21,652 nt of DNA from Scatosoma sp045643825 (GTDB taxonomy: Bacteria; Bacillota; Clostridia; Christensenellales; Borkfalkiaceae): NCBI GenBank assembly GCA_045643825.1, contig JAZRFV010000080.1, positions 1 through 21,652 of the forward strand, given 5' to 3'. Below, piece by piece: positions 1-6,699 of the stretch. Positions within the stretch are counted from its first letter, which is position 1. Each line of letters opens with the position of its first letter. Made by a program: the position numbers and the translations under genes. The notes beneath the pieces are model-generated. The model was not told where the DNA came from and ran no database searches. It saw only the letters and a program-made list of their open reading frames with translations.

Positions 1-50
1 CCTGATTTTTAATCAGGGTGTCCGGAGTTCGAGTCTCCGATGGACCACCA
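1..50 (+). tRNA. tRNA-Lys(TTT), 3' part, cut by window edge
   Basis: The window opens at the 5' side of the anticodon stem. The stem CCTGA/TCAGG (1-5, 13-17) encloses a 7-nt loop TTTTTAA whose positions 34-36 read TTT, so it decodes AAA/AAG lysine. A T-arm follows, with CGGAG/CTCCG around TTCGAGT (23-39), then the 3' acceptor strand ATGGACC, discriminator A and an encoded CCA (48-50). The 5' acceptor strand and D-arm lie outside the window. A second lysine tRNA starts four bases later, so the two are probably processed from one transcript. Confidence 0.93.
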
Positions 51-54
51 ATAT

Positions 55-130
55 GGACGATTAGCTCAGCTGGTAGAGCAATTGACTCTTAATCAATGGG
101 CCCAGGGTTCGAGTCCCTGATCGTCCACCA
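55..130 (+). tRNA. tRNA-Lys(CTT)
   Basis: A complete 76-nt cloverleaf can be folded by hand. The acceptor stem is GGACGAT (55-61) with ATCGTCC (120-126). The D-arm is GCTC/GAGC (64-67, 76-79). The anticodon stem ATTGA/TCAAT (81-85, 93-97) holds loop CTCTTAA with anticodon CTT at 88-90. The T-arm is CAGGG/CCCTG around TTCGAGT (103-119). The discriminator A is followed by an encoded CCA. It reads AAG codons and sits directly behind tRNA-Lys(TTT). A terminator follows at once. Confidence 0.96.
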
Positions 131-132
131 AG

Positions 133-162
133 AAAAAAGCACACCTTGTGGTGTGTTTTTTT
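133..162 (+). terminator. Rho-independent terminator of the tRNA-Lys pair
   Basis: Perfect stem CACACC (140-145), loop TTGT, GGTGTG (150-155), then seven T (156-162). An A-tract upstream (133-138) could extend the stem against the T-run. It begins three bases after the tRNA CCA end, as expected for a tRNA transcript terminator. Confidence 0.85.
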
Positions 163-265
163 CTTTGCGATTTAGGGACGAGAACCCGTGAAAGGGTTCG
201 TGCGAGCCATAGGCGACGCCCTCTACCCTTGCGGTAGAGATACCATGATCGTCCACCAACGAAGA

Positions 266-289
266 AGACACCTGTTAGGGGTCTTTTTT
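266..289 (+). terminator. Second terminator-like hairpin in duplicated cassette
   Basis: AGACACCT (266-273), loop GTT, AGGGGTCT (277-284), with one A-G mismatch in the stem, followed by TTTTT (285-289). It occupies the same place in cassette copy 2 as the tRNA terminator does in copy 1, so it is either a backup terminator or a relic of the duplication. Confidence 0.6.
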
Positions 290-420
290 GTTGTTACAGC
301 AGGGACGAGAACCCATAAAAGGGTTCGGAAAACCGTTGGTTTTCTTTGAGCAAAGCACCACAATTGTCAAATTTATAGAAACCCCAAGAACAAGTAGATA
401 TATTAATATTAGGCGCATAC

Positions 421-452
421 AAAAAATCGCTCGCAGTGCGCGAGCGATTTTC
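421..452 (-). terminator. argS Rho-independent terminator
   Basis: Perfect 11-bp stem AAATCGCTCGC (424-434) / GCGAGCGATTT (440-450) around AGTGC. Read on the minus strand, the stem is followed by a six-T run (421-426), a few bases past the argS stop codon. T-residues on the other side may let it stop plus-strand transcription as well. Confidence 0.85.
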
Positions 453-458
453 TATTCT

Positions 459-2144
459 TTACATTTTTTCAGGGATACCGATACCCAGCAGTGCGAATGC
501 ATTGGTCAATGCCTGCAAGGTTGCATCCGTCAAAGCCAAACGGAATTGTTTCGTCTTTTCGTCTTCAGCCGCCAAGATTTTACAGTCAAAGTAGAACTTG
601 TTGAACTTTTGCGCAACGTCCACCGCAAAACGAGCAATCAAGGAAGGCTCGTATTTTTCCGCAGCAGCCTGCACCGTTTCGGGAAGAGTGGAAATCGCCT
701 TCACAAGCTCAATTTCTTGAGGACAAAGCTCGGGAATTTCATAAGAAACAGGTACGCCGCCCTTATTCAAAACTGATTTCGCTCTTGCACAGGTATACTG
801 TACGTAAACACTGGTTTCACCGTCAAAATTCAACACTTTATCGTAAGAGAATACGATATCTTTAATCTTATTGTTGTAAAGAGCGCCAAAGATAACCGCA
901 CCAACGCCTACCTTTTGAGCAACCTCCTCCTTGTTTTCAAGGTTGGGGTTCTTTTCATCGATAATCTTATACGCCTTTTCAATGCACTTGTTGATAACGT
1001 CTTCCAAGAACACTACGTTCCCCTTACGCGTGGACATCGTACCCTCTTCCAAGGATACCATACCATACGCAACGTGTACCAAATCCTGCGCCCAATCCTT
1101 ACCCATCATATCCAAAACCTTAAAGAATTGCTTGAAGTGCAAGTTTTGCTGATAAGCCACCACGTAAAGGCATTTGTAGAAATCATAGGTGTGTTTTCTA
1201 TACATAGCGGCCGCCATGTCGCGCGTTGCGTACAAGGAAGAACCATCCGACTTCAAAATAATACAAGGAGGCATATTGTATGCTTCCAAATCCACCACCT
1301 GCGCACCACGGCTTTCTACGAGCAAGTTCTTCTCACGAAGCTCGTCTACAACAGGTTGCATTTTATCCGAGTAGAAGCTTTCCCCTGCGTAGGAGTCGAA
1401 GTGGATATCGAGCATATCATAGATCTTCTGCACGTCCTTCAAGGTCAATGCCTTAAACCAATGGAAAAGTGCCTGGCATTCTTCGTCGCCCTGCTCAATT
1501 TTCTTGAAATATGCACGAGCTTCATCGTCATATTCGGGGTGCTCTTCCGCTTCTTGGTGGAATTTAACGTACAACTCGTTCAAGGCGCGGATACCGCCCT
1601 TTTCAATCGTTTCCTTATCGCCCCAACGCTTGTACGCGGAAATCAATTTACCAAATTGCGTACCATAGTCCCCCAAATGGTTGATTCCCACCGTGTTGTA
1701 GCCAAGGAAGTTAAAGATACGATAAAGCGCACCACCCAACACCGTCGTGGAAAGGTGACCAATGTGGAAAGGCTTTGCAATGTTAATCGACGAGTAGTCG
1801 ATACATACCGTCTTTCCTTCCCCTTCTTTCGAGGAACCGAAATTTTCCTTTTCCGTCAAAATCTTTTCAAGGGTTGCACGAACAAAACCATCTTTGTTGA
1901 TTTTAAAATTCAAATAACCGTTTACCGCGGAAACCTCGCTGATTACCTCGTCCGTAGCAATTTCGTTTTTCAAGCTTTCCGCAATCATTACGGGGCTCTT
2001 TCTCAAAACCTTTGCAAACTTAAAACAAGGCAAGGCATAGTCACCCATATCAAGGTTAGGAGGCAATGCGATGGAATCGTAAATTTCTTCCTTCGATACC
2101 CCTTCTACGTTGATTTTTTCCGCAATATATTTCTTGTAATCCAT
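459..2144 (-). CDS. argS: Arginine--tRNA ligase (ArgS)
   Basis: Class I aminoacyl-tRNA synthetase that charges tRNA-Arg with arginine in the cytosol, using ATP. The 561-aa product has the expected order. An N-terminal arginyl-specific domain fills about residues 1-85. The Rossmann signature HIGH is at 127-130 within INIAKPFHIGH. The KMSKS equivalent is the degenerate MSTRKG at 370-375, as is common in ArgS. A C-terminal DALR-type anticodon-binding region ends the protein at about 440-561. Length is normal for a Clostridia ArgS. The ATG at 2144 is preceded by a GAAGG-like site, weaker than most in this window. It is a single-gene unit with its own promoter and terminator, diverging from ychF. 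A 430-codon open frame on the opposite strand (915-2207) is a shadow of this gene. Confidence 0.97.
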   Translation of the reverse strand: MDYKKYIAEKINVEGVSKEEIYDSIALPPNLDMGDYALPCFKFAKVLRKSPVMIAESLKNEIATDEVISEVSAVNGYLNFKINKDGFVRATLEKILTEKENFGSSKEGEGKTVCIDYSSINIAKPFHIGHLSTTVLGGALYRIFNFLGYNTVGINHLGDYGTQFGKLISAYKRWGDKETIEKGGIRALNELYVKFHQEAEEHPEYDDEARAYFKKIEQGDEECQALFHWFKALTLKDVQKIYDMLDIHFDSYAGESFYSDKMQPVVDELREKNLLVESRGAQVVDLEAYNMPPCIILKSDGSSLYATRDMAAAMYRKHTYDFYKCLYVVAYQQNLHFKQFFKVLDMMGKDWAQDLVHVAYGMVSLEEGTMSTRKGNVVFLEDVINKCIEKAYKIIDEKNPNLENKEEVAQKVGVGAVIFGALYNNKIKDIVFSYDKVLNFDGETSVYVQYTCARAKSVLNKGGVPVSYEIPELCPQEIELVKAISTLPETVQAAAEKYEPSLIARFAVDVAQKFNKFYFDCKILAAEDEKTKQFRLALTDATLQALTNAFALLGIGIPEKM

Positions 2145-2187
2145 ATTTTACCTTCATTTTTTCGCTTTTTGCGTTTTTTCTTAAAAT

Positions 2188-2216
2188 ATATTAACATATT
2201 TTTTTAATTTGGGCAA
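2188..2216 (-). promoter_or_regulatory. Predicted sigma-A promoter of argS
   Basis: Read on the minus strand: TTGCCC (-35, 2216-2211), a 17-base spacer, then TAATAT (-10, 2193-2188). It lies about 45 bases upstream of the argS start, in an A+T-rich divergent intergenic region. No T-box hairpin array is visible in the short leader. Recognised by eye only. Confidence 0.6.
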
Positions 2217-2223
2217 GTTTAAT

Positions 2224-2252
2224 TTGCCAAATTTTAAATTTTGTATTATAAT
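2224..2252 (+). promoter_or_regulatory. Predicted sigma-A promoter of ychF
   Basis: TTGCCA (-35, 2224-2229), a 17-base spacer, and a perfect TATAAT (-10, 2247-2252). Transcription would start near 2259, giving a leader of about 40 bases with an AGGA ribosome-binding site. Back to back with the argS promoter, the two -35 boxes being eight bases apart. Confidence 0.7.
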
Positions 2253-2298
2253 ATATAGGATTTTTTTTGCAAAACACATTAAAAAGGAATAAAAAGAT

Positions 2299-3414
2299 AT
2301 GAAACTTGGTGTTGTAGGTCTTCCCAACGTAGGGAAATCCACTCTTTTCAATGCAATTACCCACGCAGGTGCAGAATGTGCAAACTACCCCTTCTGTACC
2401 ATCGAACCCAACGTAGGCGTTGTTGCCGTTCCCGATGAACGCCTTGACAAGCTTGCCGCTTTGTACACGAGTAAAAAGGTTACCCCTGCGGTAATCGAGT
2501 TCGTAGACATCGCAGGTCTTGTAAAAGGTGCTTCACGTGGCGAAGGCTTGGGCAATAAATTCCTCTCTCATATCCGTGAGGTAGATGCAATCGTACACGT
2601 TGTGCGTTGCTTCGAGGATACCAACATTACCCACGTAGACAACAAAATCGATCCCGTTGACGATATCGAAACCATCAACCTCGAGCTTGTTATGTCCGAT
2701 ATGGAAGCTGTACAAAACCGTATGAATAAGGTAAAAGTGCAGGCTCGCGGTGGCTCGGATAAAAAAGCGGTGGAAGAATACGCTTTCCTCGAAAGATTGT
2801 ACGCACATCTTGAGAGCGAAAAGCCTGCCCGTAACTTCGCTTTTGCTGATGGCGAAGACGAATTTATGAAAAATTGTTTCCTTTTGACAAGCAAACCCGT
2901 TATTTATGCGGCAAACATCAAGGAAGACGATATGGGTAAGGACGAAGATTCCCTCCCCCACGTTGTTAAGGTGAAGGAGTTTGCAGCAACCGAAGGCGCA
3001 GAGGTTTTGGTTATCTGTGCAAAGACGGAAGAAGAACTTTCGCAAATGGATCCCGAGGATAAAGCGGTATTCATGGAAGAATTTGGCTTGGGTGAAAGCG
3101 GTTTGGACCGTTTGATTAAAAAGTCCTACGCCCTTCTCGGTTTGATTTCTTACCTTACCGCAGGTGAAAAGGAAACGCGCGCTTGGACGATCGTAAAAGG
3201 CACGAAAGCGCCCCAAGCTGCAGGTAAAATCCACACCGACTTTGAAAAAGGTTTCATTCGCGCGGACGTTGTTAATTGGGAAATCCTTGTTACCCTTGGC
3301 TCGATTGCAGCGGCAAAAGCGGAAGGCAAGGTTCGTTCCGAAGGTAAAGAATATATTATGCAGGACGGCGACGTAGTTGAATACTACTTCAACGTTTCCA
3401 AGAGCAATAAATAA
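2299..3414 (+). CDS. ychF: Ribosome-binding ATPase YchF (OBG family)
   Basis: Conserved P-loop NTPase of the OBG family that prefers ATP over GTP and binds ribosomes; linked to stress responses and translation quality. The 371-aa product has the G1 loop GLPNVGKST at residues 7-15, the G3 motif DIAG at 70-73, and NIKE at 206-209 in the G4 position, the NxxE form that marks YchF and explains its ATP preference. A helical insert falls at about 130-200 and a TGS domain at about 285-368. Length is normal for the family. The start is set by AGGA about 12 bases upstream. It is monocistronic, with its own promoter and terminator. Confidence 0.97.
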   Translation: MKLGVVGLPNVGKSTLFNAITHAGAECANYPFCTIEPNVGVVAVPDERLDKLAALYTSKKVTPAVIEFVDIAGLVKGASRGEGLGNKFLSHIREVDAIVHVVRCFEDTNITHVDNKIDPVDDIETINLELVMSDMEAVQNRMNKVKVQARGGSDKKAVEEYAFLERLYAHLESEKPARNFAFADGEDEFMKNCFLLTSKPVIYAANIKEDDMGKDEDSLPHVVKVKEFAATEGAEVLVICAKTEEELSQMDPEDKAVFMEEFGLGESGLDRLIKKSYALLGLISYLTAGEKETRAWTIVKGTKAPQAAGKIHTDFEKGFIRADVVNWEILVTLGSIAAAKAEGKVRSEGKEYIMQDGDVVEYYFNVSKSNK

Positions 3415-3415
3415 T

Positions 3416-4672
3416 TTAGAATAAAGTTAAGGCAGGAGTACCCCTCCTGCCTTTTTTATATCCAAATTGATTGTAGGAAAGTGTTCTCACGCAAATGGTG
3501 GTATTCTCGATGGATTTATCGTAGGAAGAATTGCTCTTAATTGTTTCGTTCTTCTTGCCGATTTTATCTTCGGGTAAGATATCTAAATGCTTGGACATCC
3601 TATCTACCATTCTTGCCGTGGATGCGCTGCCTTCTTTCAGCGCCTTTGCCATATTACCATTTTTGACAAGATTAGCATATGCTGTGTCGAAAAGATTTAC
3701 TTGCGTTTTTCGTACTTGTACTCTTCTATCCCCGTTAGATTGAGGAACTGACTTTTGGTTATTTGTGGATGTTCCTTTAGTATTTTGAGCGTTTTTTCCC
3801 TGTACTTGCCCGACATTGCCTCCGCTATATTCACCCAAGTCAATCCCAAGTCTCTCAAAAAATTGATTGTCGACATATCCATTTTTTGCAGCCTCCAAAT
3901 TTATATTTTTAATAAAGAAATCTATTTCGTTGGGGGAGATGTTCTCTATAACTCTTGTAATCCCCCAATCTAATTCCACTTCTTTGTCCGCATCAACAAT
4001 ATATACATTATCATCAACTTCTAATGCAATGCCATTTGCAACGCCACTCTTTATGCCTTGATATAATGTATTAACCTTTCCACCTACTCGTTTATAATTT
4101 AATGGACCTACATCTTTAGCAGAAAGGTAGTTCGTTATCTTGACCGATGCTCTTGCTTGTGCTTTATTATACCCCACAGCAAATTTGTTGTCAACAGTTT
4201 CACCAAACTTCACGCTTTGGACATTCCCTTCTTGCGTTTTACGGGCTTTTTCAGCCGTTCTTGCCAAATCTTCTACTTCTTCAAGAGTGATACCGCCGTT
4301 ACCTGCTTGCAACGCTTCTACGAGCATTTTTTCAAGCTTTTGAAGGTCTTTACGCATCTTTCTTCCTTCGGCACTTTCGCCAAGTTTTGCGATGCTGTTA
4401 CGCACCCAATTAAGGAAGCGCACAAACACATTGCTGTTTCTTGCTACAAGGTTGTTGAGAAGGGGTTTATTCCCTGCTACCACATTACCGATGTAATCCG
4501 CAAAGATTTCTGTTGCCGCTTGGTAATCCTTCGTGCCTTCCGTAATACCATCTTCCAAAATAGCATCGTAGACATATCTATACTTATCGTAGTTATACTT
4601 CGCACCCAAGGTCTTGTCCGCTTTCAAACGCTCGGCAATGTACTTACCCAACTCGTTGTACGCATCCGTACC
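3416..4672 (-). pseudogene. Truncated polyvalent protein of a phage/ICE-type element
   Basis: An open frame of about 419 codons with no ATG; the first possible start is TTG at 4651, without a clear ribosome-binding site. The N-terminal part (TEIFADYIGNVVAG, then NVFVRFLNWVRNSIAKL) resembles the region after the HExxH core in zincin-like metallopeptidase segments of large polyvalent proteins from Clostridia phages and conjugative elements; the HExxH core itself is missing. A low-complexity Asn/Gln/Ser/Gly stretch follows, then a tail with SSYDKSIENTTICVRTLSYN. The last dozen residues are translated from the ychF terminator. Both ends therefore look cut, and the rest of the element is absent. 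The frame is unbroken, so the truncation may be recent. The resemblance is from memory of the families, not a search. Expression is doubtful. Confidence 0.6.
3429..3457 (+). terminator. ychF Rho-independent terminator
   Basis: Perfect 10-bp stem AAGGCAGGAG (3429-3438) / CTCCTGCCTT (3444-3453) with loop TACCC, followed by T-residues to 3457. It begins 14 bases past the ychF stop codon. The open frame of the mobile-element remnant on the minus strand runs straight through this hairpin, which supports the view that the remnant's last residues are not original coding sequence. Confidence 0.88.
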
Positions 4673-5131
4673 TTACAAAACACCTTGCTCTTGAAGATAA
4701 TCCTCTACGATTTGGGCGGCTAACGCAACCATGTCCGCACAAGAACGCTTTTTGTAATATTCCGTGGTGCGCACTTCCGCTACGCCACCAACCTCCACGG
4801 GCACCTTCATACCGCTTAACAGCTCCGCACAAATTAAGCTGCCCGTTTCCGCTTGAAACCTACCGCACACTTCTTGTACGATGGCGTAGGTTTTCTTTTT
4901 ATTTTCAGGGGTATTTTCCGCATCGGCAAACACCATACCGATTACGGCCGCCATACCGCTTACTGCACCGCAGGTTAAACGCAAACGGCCAAGCCCACCG
5001 CCGTACGGCAACATAATTTTCGCCACGGTATCCTCGTCCATACCCATTACGTCGCAAAAAGCAAGTGCAACTGCCTGCGAACATGCATATCCTTGTAAGA
5101 ATTTTTCTTTTGCCCTTTCACTTCTTGACAT
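4673..5131 (-). CDS. C_GCAxxG_C_C family protein (probable redox or metal protein)
   Basis: A 152-aa soluble protein with the family's spaced cysteines: C17 in GYACSQAV, C54 in CGAVSG (the GCAxxG-type core), C101 in LICAELL and C131 in RSCADM. A glycine-rich PYGGGLGR segment (42-49) precedes the core. The biochemical role of this family is not established; the conserved cysteines suggest metal or redox chemistry. Length is normal. The ATG at 5131 has AGGAG nine bases upstream (5141-5145). The stop codon TAA (4673-4675) is followed in the same frame by the mobile-element remnant, and I see no terminator between them. Extra cysteines at 26 and 89 are not part of the motif. Confidence 0.85.
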   Translation of the reverse strand: MSRSERAKEKFLQGYACSQAVALAFCDVMGMDEDTVAKIMLPYGGGLGRLRLTCGAVSGMAAVIGMVFADAENTPENKKKTYAIVQEVCGRFQAETGSLICAELLSGMKVPVEVGGVAEVRTTEYYKKRSCADMVALAAQIVEDYLQEQGVL

Positions 5132-5177
5132 TTTCTTTCACTCCTGTTATAATAATGCTATATTTTGGAAAAAATAT

Positions 5178-5205
5178 TTTATATTGACAAACCCGTACTC
5201 GGCAA
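5178..5205 (-). promoter_or_regulatory. Possible promoter of the C_GCAxxG_C_C gene
   Basis: On the minus strand: TTGCCG (5205-5200), a 16-base spacer, then TATAAA (5183-5178), about 47 bases from the start codon. The short spacer and alternative TTGAC/TTGTCA boxes nearby make the exact promoter uncertain. Confidence 0.35.
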
Positions 5206-5222
5206 AGTCAACTTTCCAAATA

Positions 5223-5252
5223 CTGAATTTATTCAGCCAAAAATATTATAAC
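5223..5252 (+). promoter_or_regulatory. Possible mtnN promoter with 14-bp palindrome
   Basis: CTGAAT-TT-ATTCAG (5223-5236) is a perfect 6-bp dyad placed where a -35 box would sit. A -10-like TATTAT (5244-5249) or TATAAC (5247-5252) follows. No good -35 hexamer exists, so if this is the promoter it may need an activator or be bound by a repressor at the dyad. The call rests on inspection only. Confidence 0.35.
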
Positions 5253-5297
5253 ATAAGAAAGTAAATTTATCAAGTATTACATAGGAGAAATGAGAAT

Positions 5298-5954
5298 ATG
5301 ATTGGTGTAGTAATCGCAATGCAAAGCGAAGCGGAAATTTTGCTCTCACAAATGAAAATTACCCGCTCTTTATCGGTGAGCGGTAAAACCGTACACGTTG
5401 GCAGAGCTTACGGCAAGGATCTTGCCCTTTGCGTTTGCGGGGTTGGTAAAGTAAACGCCGCCCTCGGCACACAGCTTTTGGTAAGCAAGTTTGATGCGGA
5501 AAAGATTTTGAACTTTGGCGTGGCTGGCGGTTTGAATAAAACGACAAAGCTTTGCGAAGTGTATCAAATTACCGCGGCGGTGCAATTTGACTTCGATTTG
5601 GTCGACTTAAACGGCACGAAAATCGGTACTTTGAACGAATACACGGAAAATTACTTAACCTTAAACCACTTTAAGGCTGGCTTTGAAAAGCGTAAACTCG
5701 GTACGGCGGATCGTTTTAACGATTCCAAGGCGGATTACAAGCTTTTGACCGAAGAATTGAATGCGGATATCCGTGATATGGAAGGCGGTGCAATCGTCCA
5801 GGCGGCATTTGCAGCGGAATTGCCCGTTTATTCGGTAAAAGCAATATCCGACGTGGCAGGTAGCGGCAGCACCACCGAACAATACCTTGTAAATAGAGAC
5901 AAGGCATTGAAGAATTTGCAGGAAAAATTACCTTTAATCTTCGAGGAGCTTTAA
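5298..5954 (+). CDS. mtnN: 5'-methylthioadenosine/S-adenosylhomocysteine nucleosidase
   Basis: Cleaves the glycosidic bond of methylthioadenosine, S-adenosylhomocysteine and 5'-deoxyadenosine, releasing adenine; this clears by-products of SAM-dependent and radical-SAM reactions such as MiaB's. The 218-aa product is slightly shorter than the usual ~230. Visible family features are E11 in AMQSEAE (equivalent of E. coli Glu12), the phosphorylase-fold loop CGVGKVNAA (47-55), NFGVAGGL (72-79), DMEGGAI with the ribose-contacting E162, and the catalytic acid D185 in SDVAG. The start is supported by AGGAG at 5283-5287. ung follows 33 bases downstream, probably in one transcript. Confidence 0.93.
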   Translation: MIGVVIAMQSEAEILLSQMKITRSLSVSGKTVHVGRAYGKDLALCVCGVGKVNAALGTQLLVSKFDAEKILNFGVAGGLNKTTKLCEVYQITAAVQFDFDLVDLNGTKIGTLNEYTENYLTLNHFKAGFEKRKLGTADRFNDSKADYKLLTEELNADIRDMEGGAIVQAAFAAELPVYSVKAISDVAGSGSTTEQYLVNRDKALKNLQEKLPLIFEEL

Positions 5955-5987
5955 CCCTTTCACTTGCACAAATGATGAGGTGTAGAT

Positions 5988-6656
5988 ATGATTGATTTAG
6001 GCACTTGGAACGAACGGCTTGCCCCGTTGTTCGCCGATGAACGATACCAAAAAATTCGTCAATTCTTAATCGAGGAATACCGTAACCACGTCGTATATCC
6101 CGATATGTACGATTTGTACAACTGCTTCCGCTATACACAATTTGACAATTTAAAGGTTGTGTTGTTGGGGCAGGACCCCTATCACAACGTTGGGCAGGCA
6201 CACGGTTTGTGCTTTTCGGTGCAAGACGGCATACAACCGCCCCCCTCCCTCGTCAATATCTTTAAGGAATTGAAGTCGGATATCGGGTGCGAAATCCCTA
6301 AAAGCGGAAATTTGACCAAGTGGGCAAAGGAAGGCGTATTACTTTTGAATACTTCCCTTTCCGTGCGTGAGCATCAGGCGAATTCTCACTCCAAGTGCGG
6401 TTGGTCTTGGTTTACGGATAGCGTTATCAAGCTTATTTCTGACCAAAAGGAACACGTTGTGTTTATCCTTTGGGGTGGAAATGCGCGCAGTAAAAAGCCA
6501 CTCATTGATACCACAAAACATTTAATTTTAGAATGTGCCCACCCTTCCCCCTTATCGGCATATAACGGATTTTTCGGGTGCAAGCATTTCTCTAAAACCA
6601 ACGAATACCTTGAAAAAAATGGCATTTCCCCTATTGTTTGGGATTTAACAAAATGA
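5988..6656 (+). CDS. ung: Uracil-DNA glycosylase (family 1)
   Basis: Removes uracil from DNA as the first step of base-excision repair. The 222-aa product carries both signature motifs: the water-activating loop GQDPYH at residues 61-66 with catalytic D63, and the minor-groove/leucine loop HPSPLSAYNGFFG from H185. The uracil-recognition strand LLLNTSLSVR (118-127) is also intact. Length matches family-1 UDGs. A GAGGTG site precedes the ATG. It lies behind mtnN and ends at a strong terminator shared with the convergent operon. Confidence 0.97.
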   Translation: MIDLGTWNERLAPLFADERYQKIRQFLIEEYRNHVVYPDMYDLYNCFRYTQFDNLKVVLLGQDPYHNVGQAHGLCFSVQDGIQPPPSLVNIFKELKSDIGCEIPKSGNLTKWAKEGVLLLNTSLSVREHQANSHSKCGWSWFTDSVIKLISDQKEHVVFILWGGNARSKKPLIDTTKHLILECAHPSPLSAYNGFFGCKHFSKTNEYLEKNGISPIVWDLTK

Positions 6657-6657
6657 T

Positions 6658-6685
6658 AAAAGACGAGGCAACTGCCTCGTCTTTT
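6658..6685. terminator. Bidirectional terminator between ung and the mut operon
   Basis: Perfect 12-bp stem AAAAGACGAGGC (6658-6669) / GCCTCGTCTTTT (6674-6685) with loop AACT. T-runs are present in both directions. It overlaps the end of the ung stop region and lies 14 bases beyond the stop codon of the convergent PLP-enzyme gene, so it can end both transcripts. Confidence 0.9.
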
Positions 6686-6699
6686 ATTTTTACTTTTTA

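Larger units (their letters stand above)
118..327. repeat. Tandem ~127-bp cassette: tRNA tail, terminator, stem-loop
   Basis: Two direct copies are visible. The last 13 bases of tRNA-Lys(CTT) plus one A (118-131) recur exactly at 246-259, 128 bases on. The 27-nt element at 174-200 recurs at 301-327 with two mismatches, 127 bases on. In each copy the tRNA tail is followed by a terminator-like hairpin with a T-run and then by the 27-nt element, which itself folds as GAACCC-N6-GGGTTC. Copy 1 also has a 7-bp hairpin CTCTACC/GGTAGAG (221-239). The terminators of the two copies have diverged in sequence while keeping their form. Function is unknown. Confidence 0.75.
131..458. other. Gene-free stretch between tRNA-Lys and argS
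   Basis: I see no convincing protein gene here on either strand. The stretch holds the tRNA terminator, the duplicated cassette, a further perfect hairpin GAAAACC-GTT-GGTTTTC (328-344) with a short T-run, about 75 bases of A+T-rich sequence without visible structure (345-420), and the argS terminator at 421-452. The small open frames here are translations of the tRNA and repeat and lack coding character. Confidence 0.7.

Noticed and set aside
118..259. tRNA-tail direct repeat as attL/attR of an integrated element
   Set aside because: Only 114 bases lie between the 14-nt copies, with no integrase or cargo, and the next element is duplicated with the same offset; tandem duplication explains it better.
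89..271. A 60-codon minus-strand frame over the tRNA and repeat
   Set aside because: It is the reverse translation of tRNA-Lys and the cassette (the typical RDSNPGP string seen next to tRNA genes), not a protein gene.
915..2207. A 430-codon open frame antisense to argS
   Set aside because: It lies opposite a gene with clear HIGH and MSTRKG motifs, has no ribosome-binding site and no recognisable domain. Long antisense frames are a by-product of the coding strand's codon use.
3697..3882. A 61-codon minus-strand frame inside the mobile-element remnant
   Set aside because: It overlaps the longer 419-codon frame in another register, lacks a ribosome-binding site, and the longer frame has the family-like sequence.
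5132..5297. A SAM- or SAH-type riboswitch before mtnN
   Set aside because: The dyads do not form the conserved multi-helix cores I would expect, and no terminator hairpin precedes the start codon.
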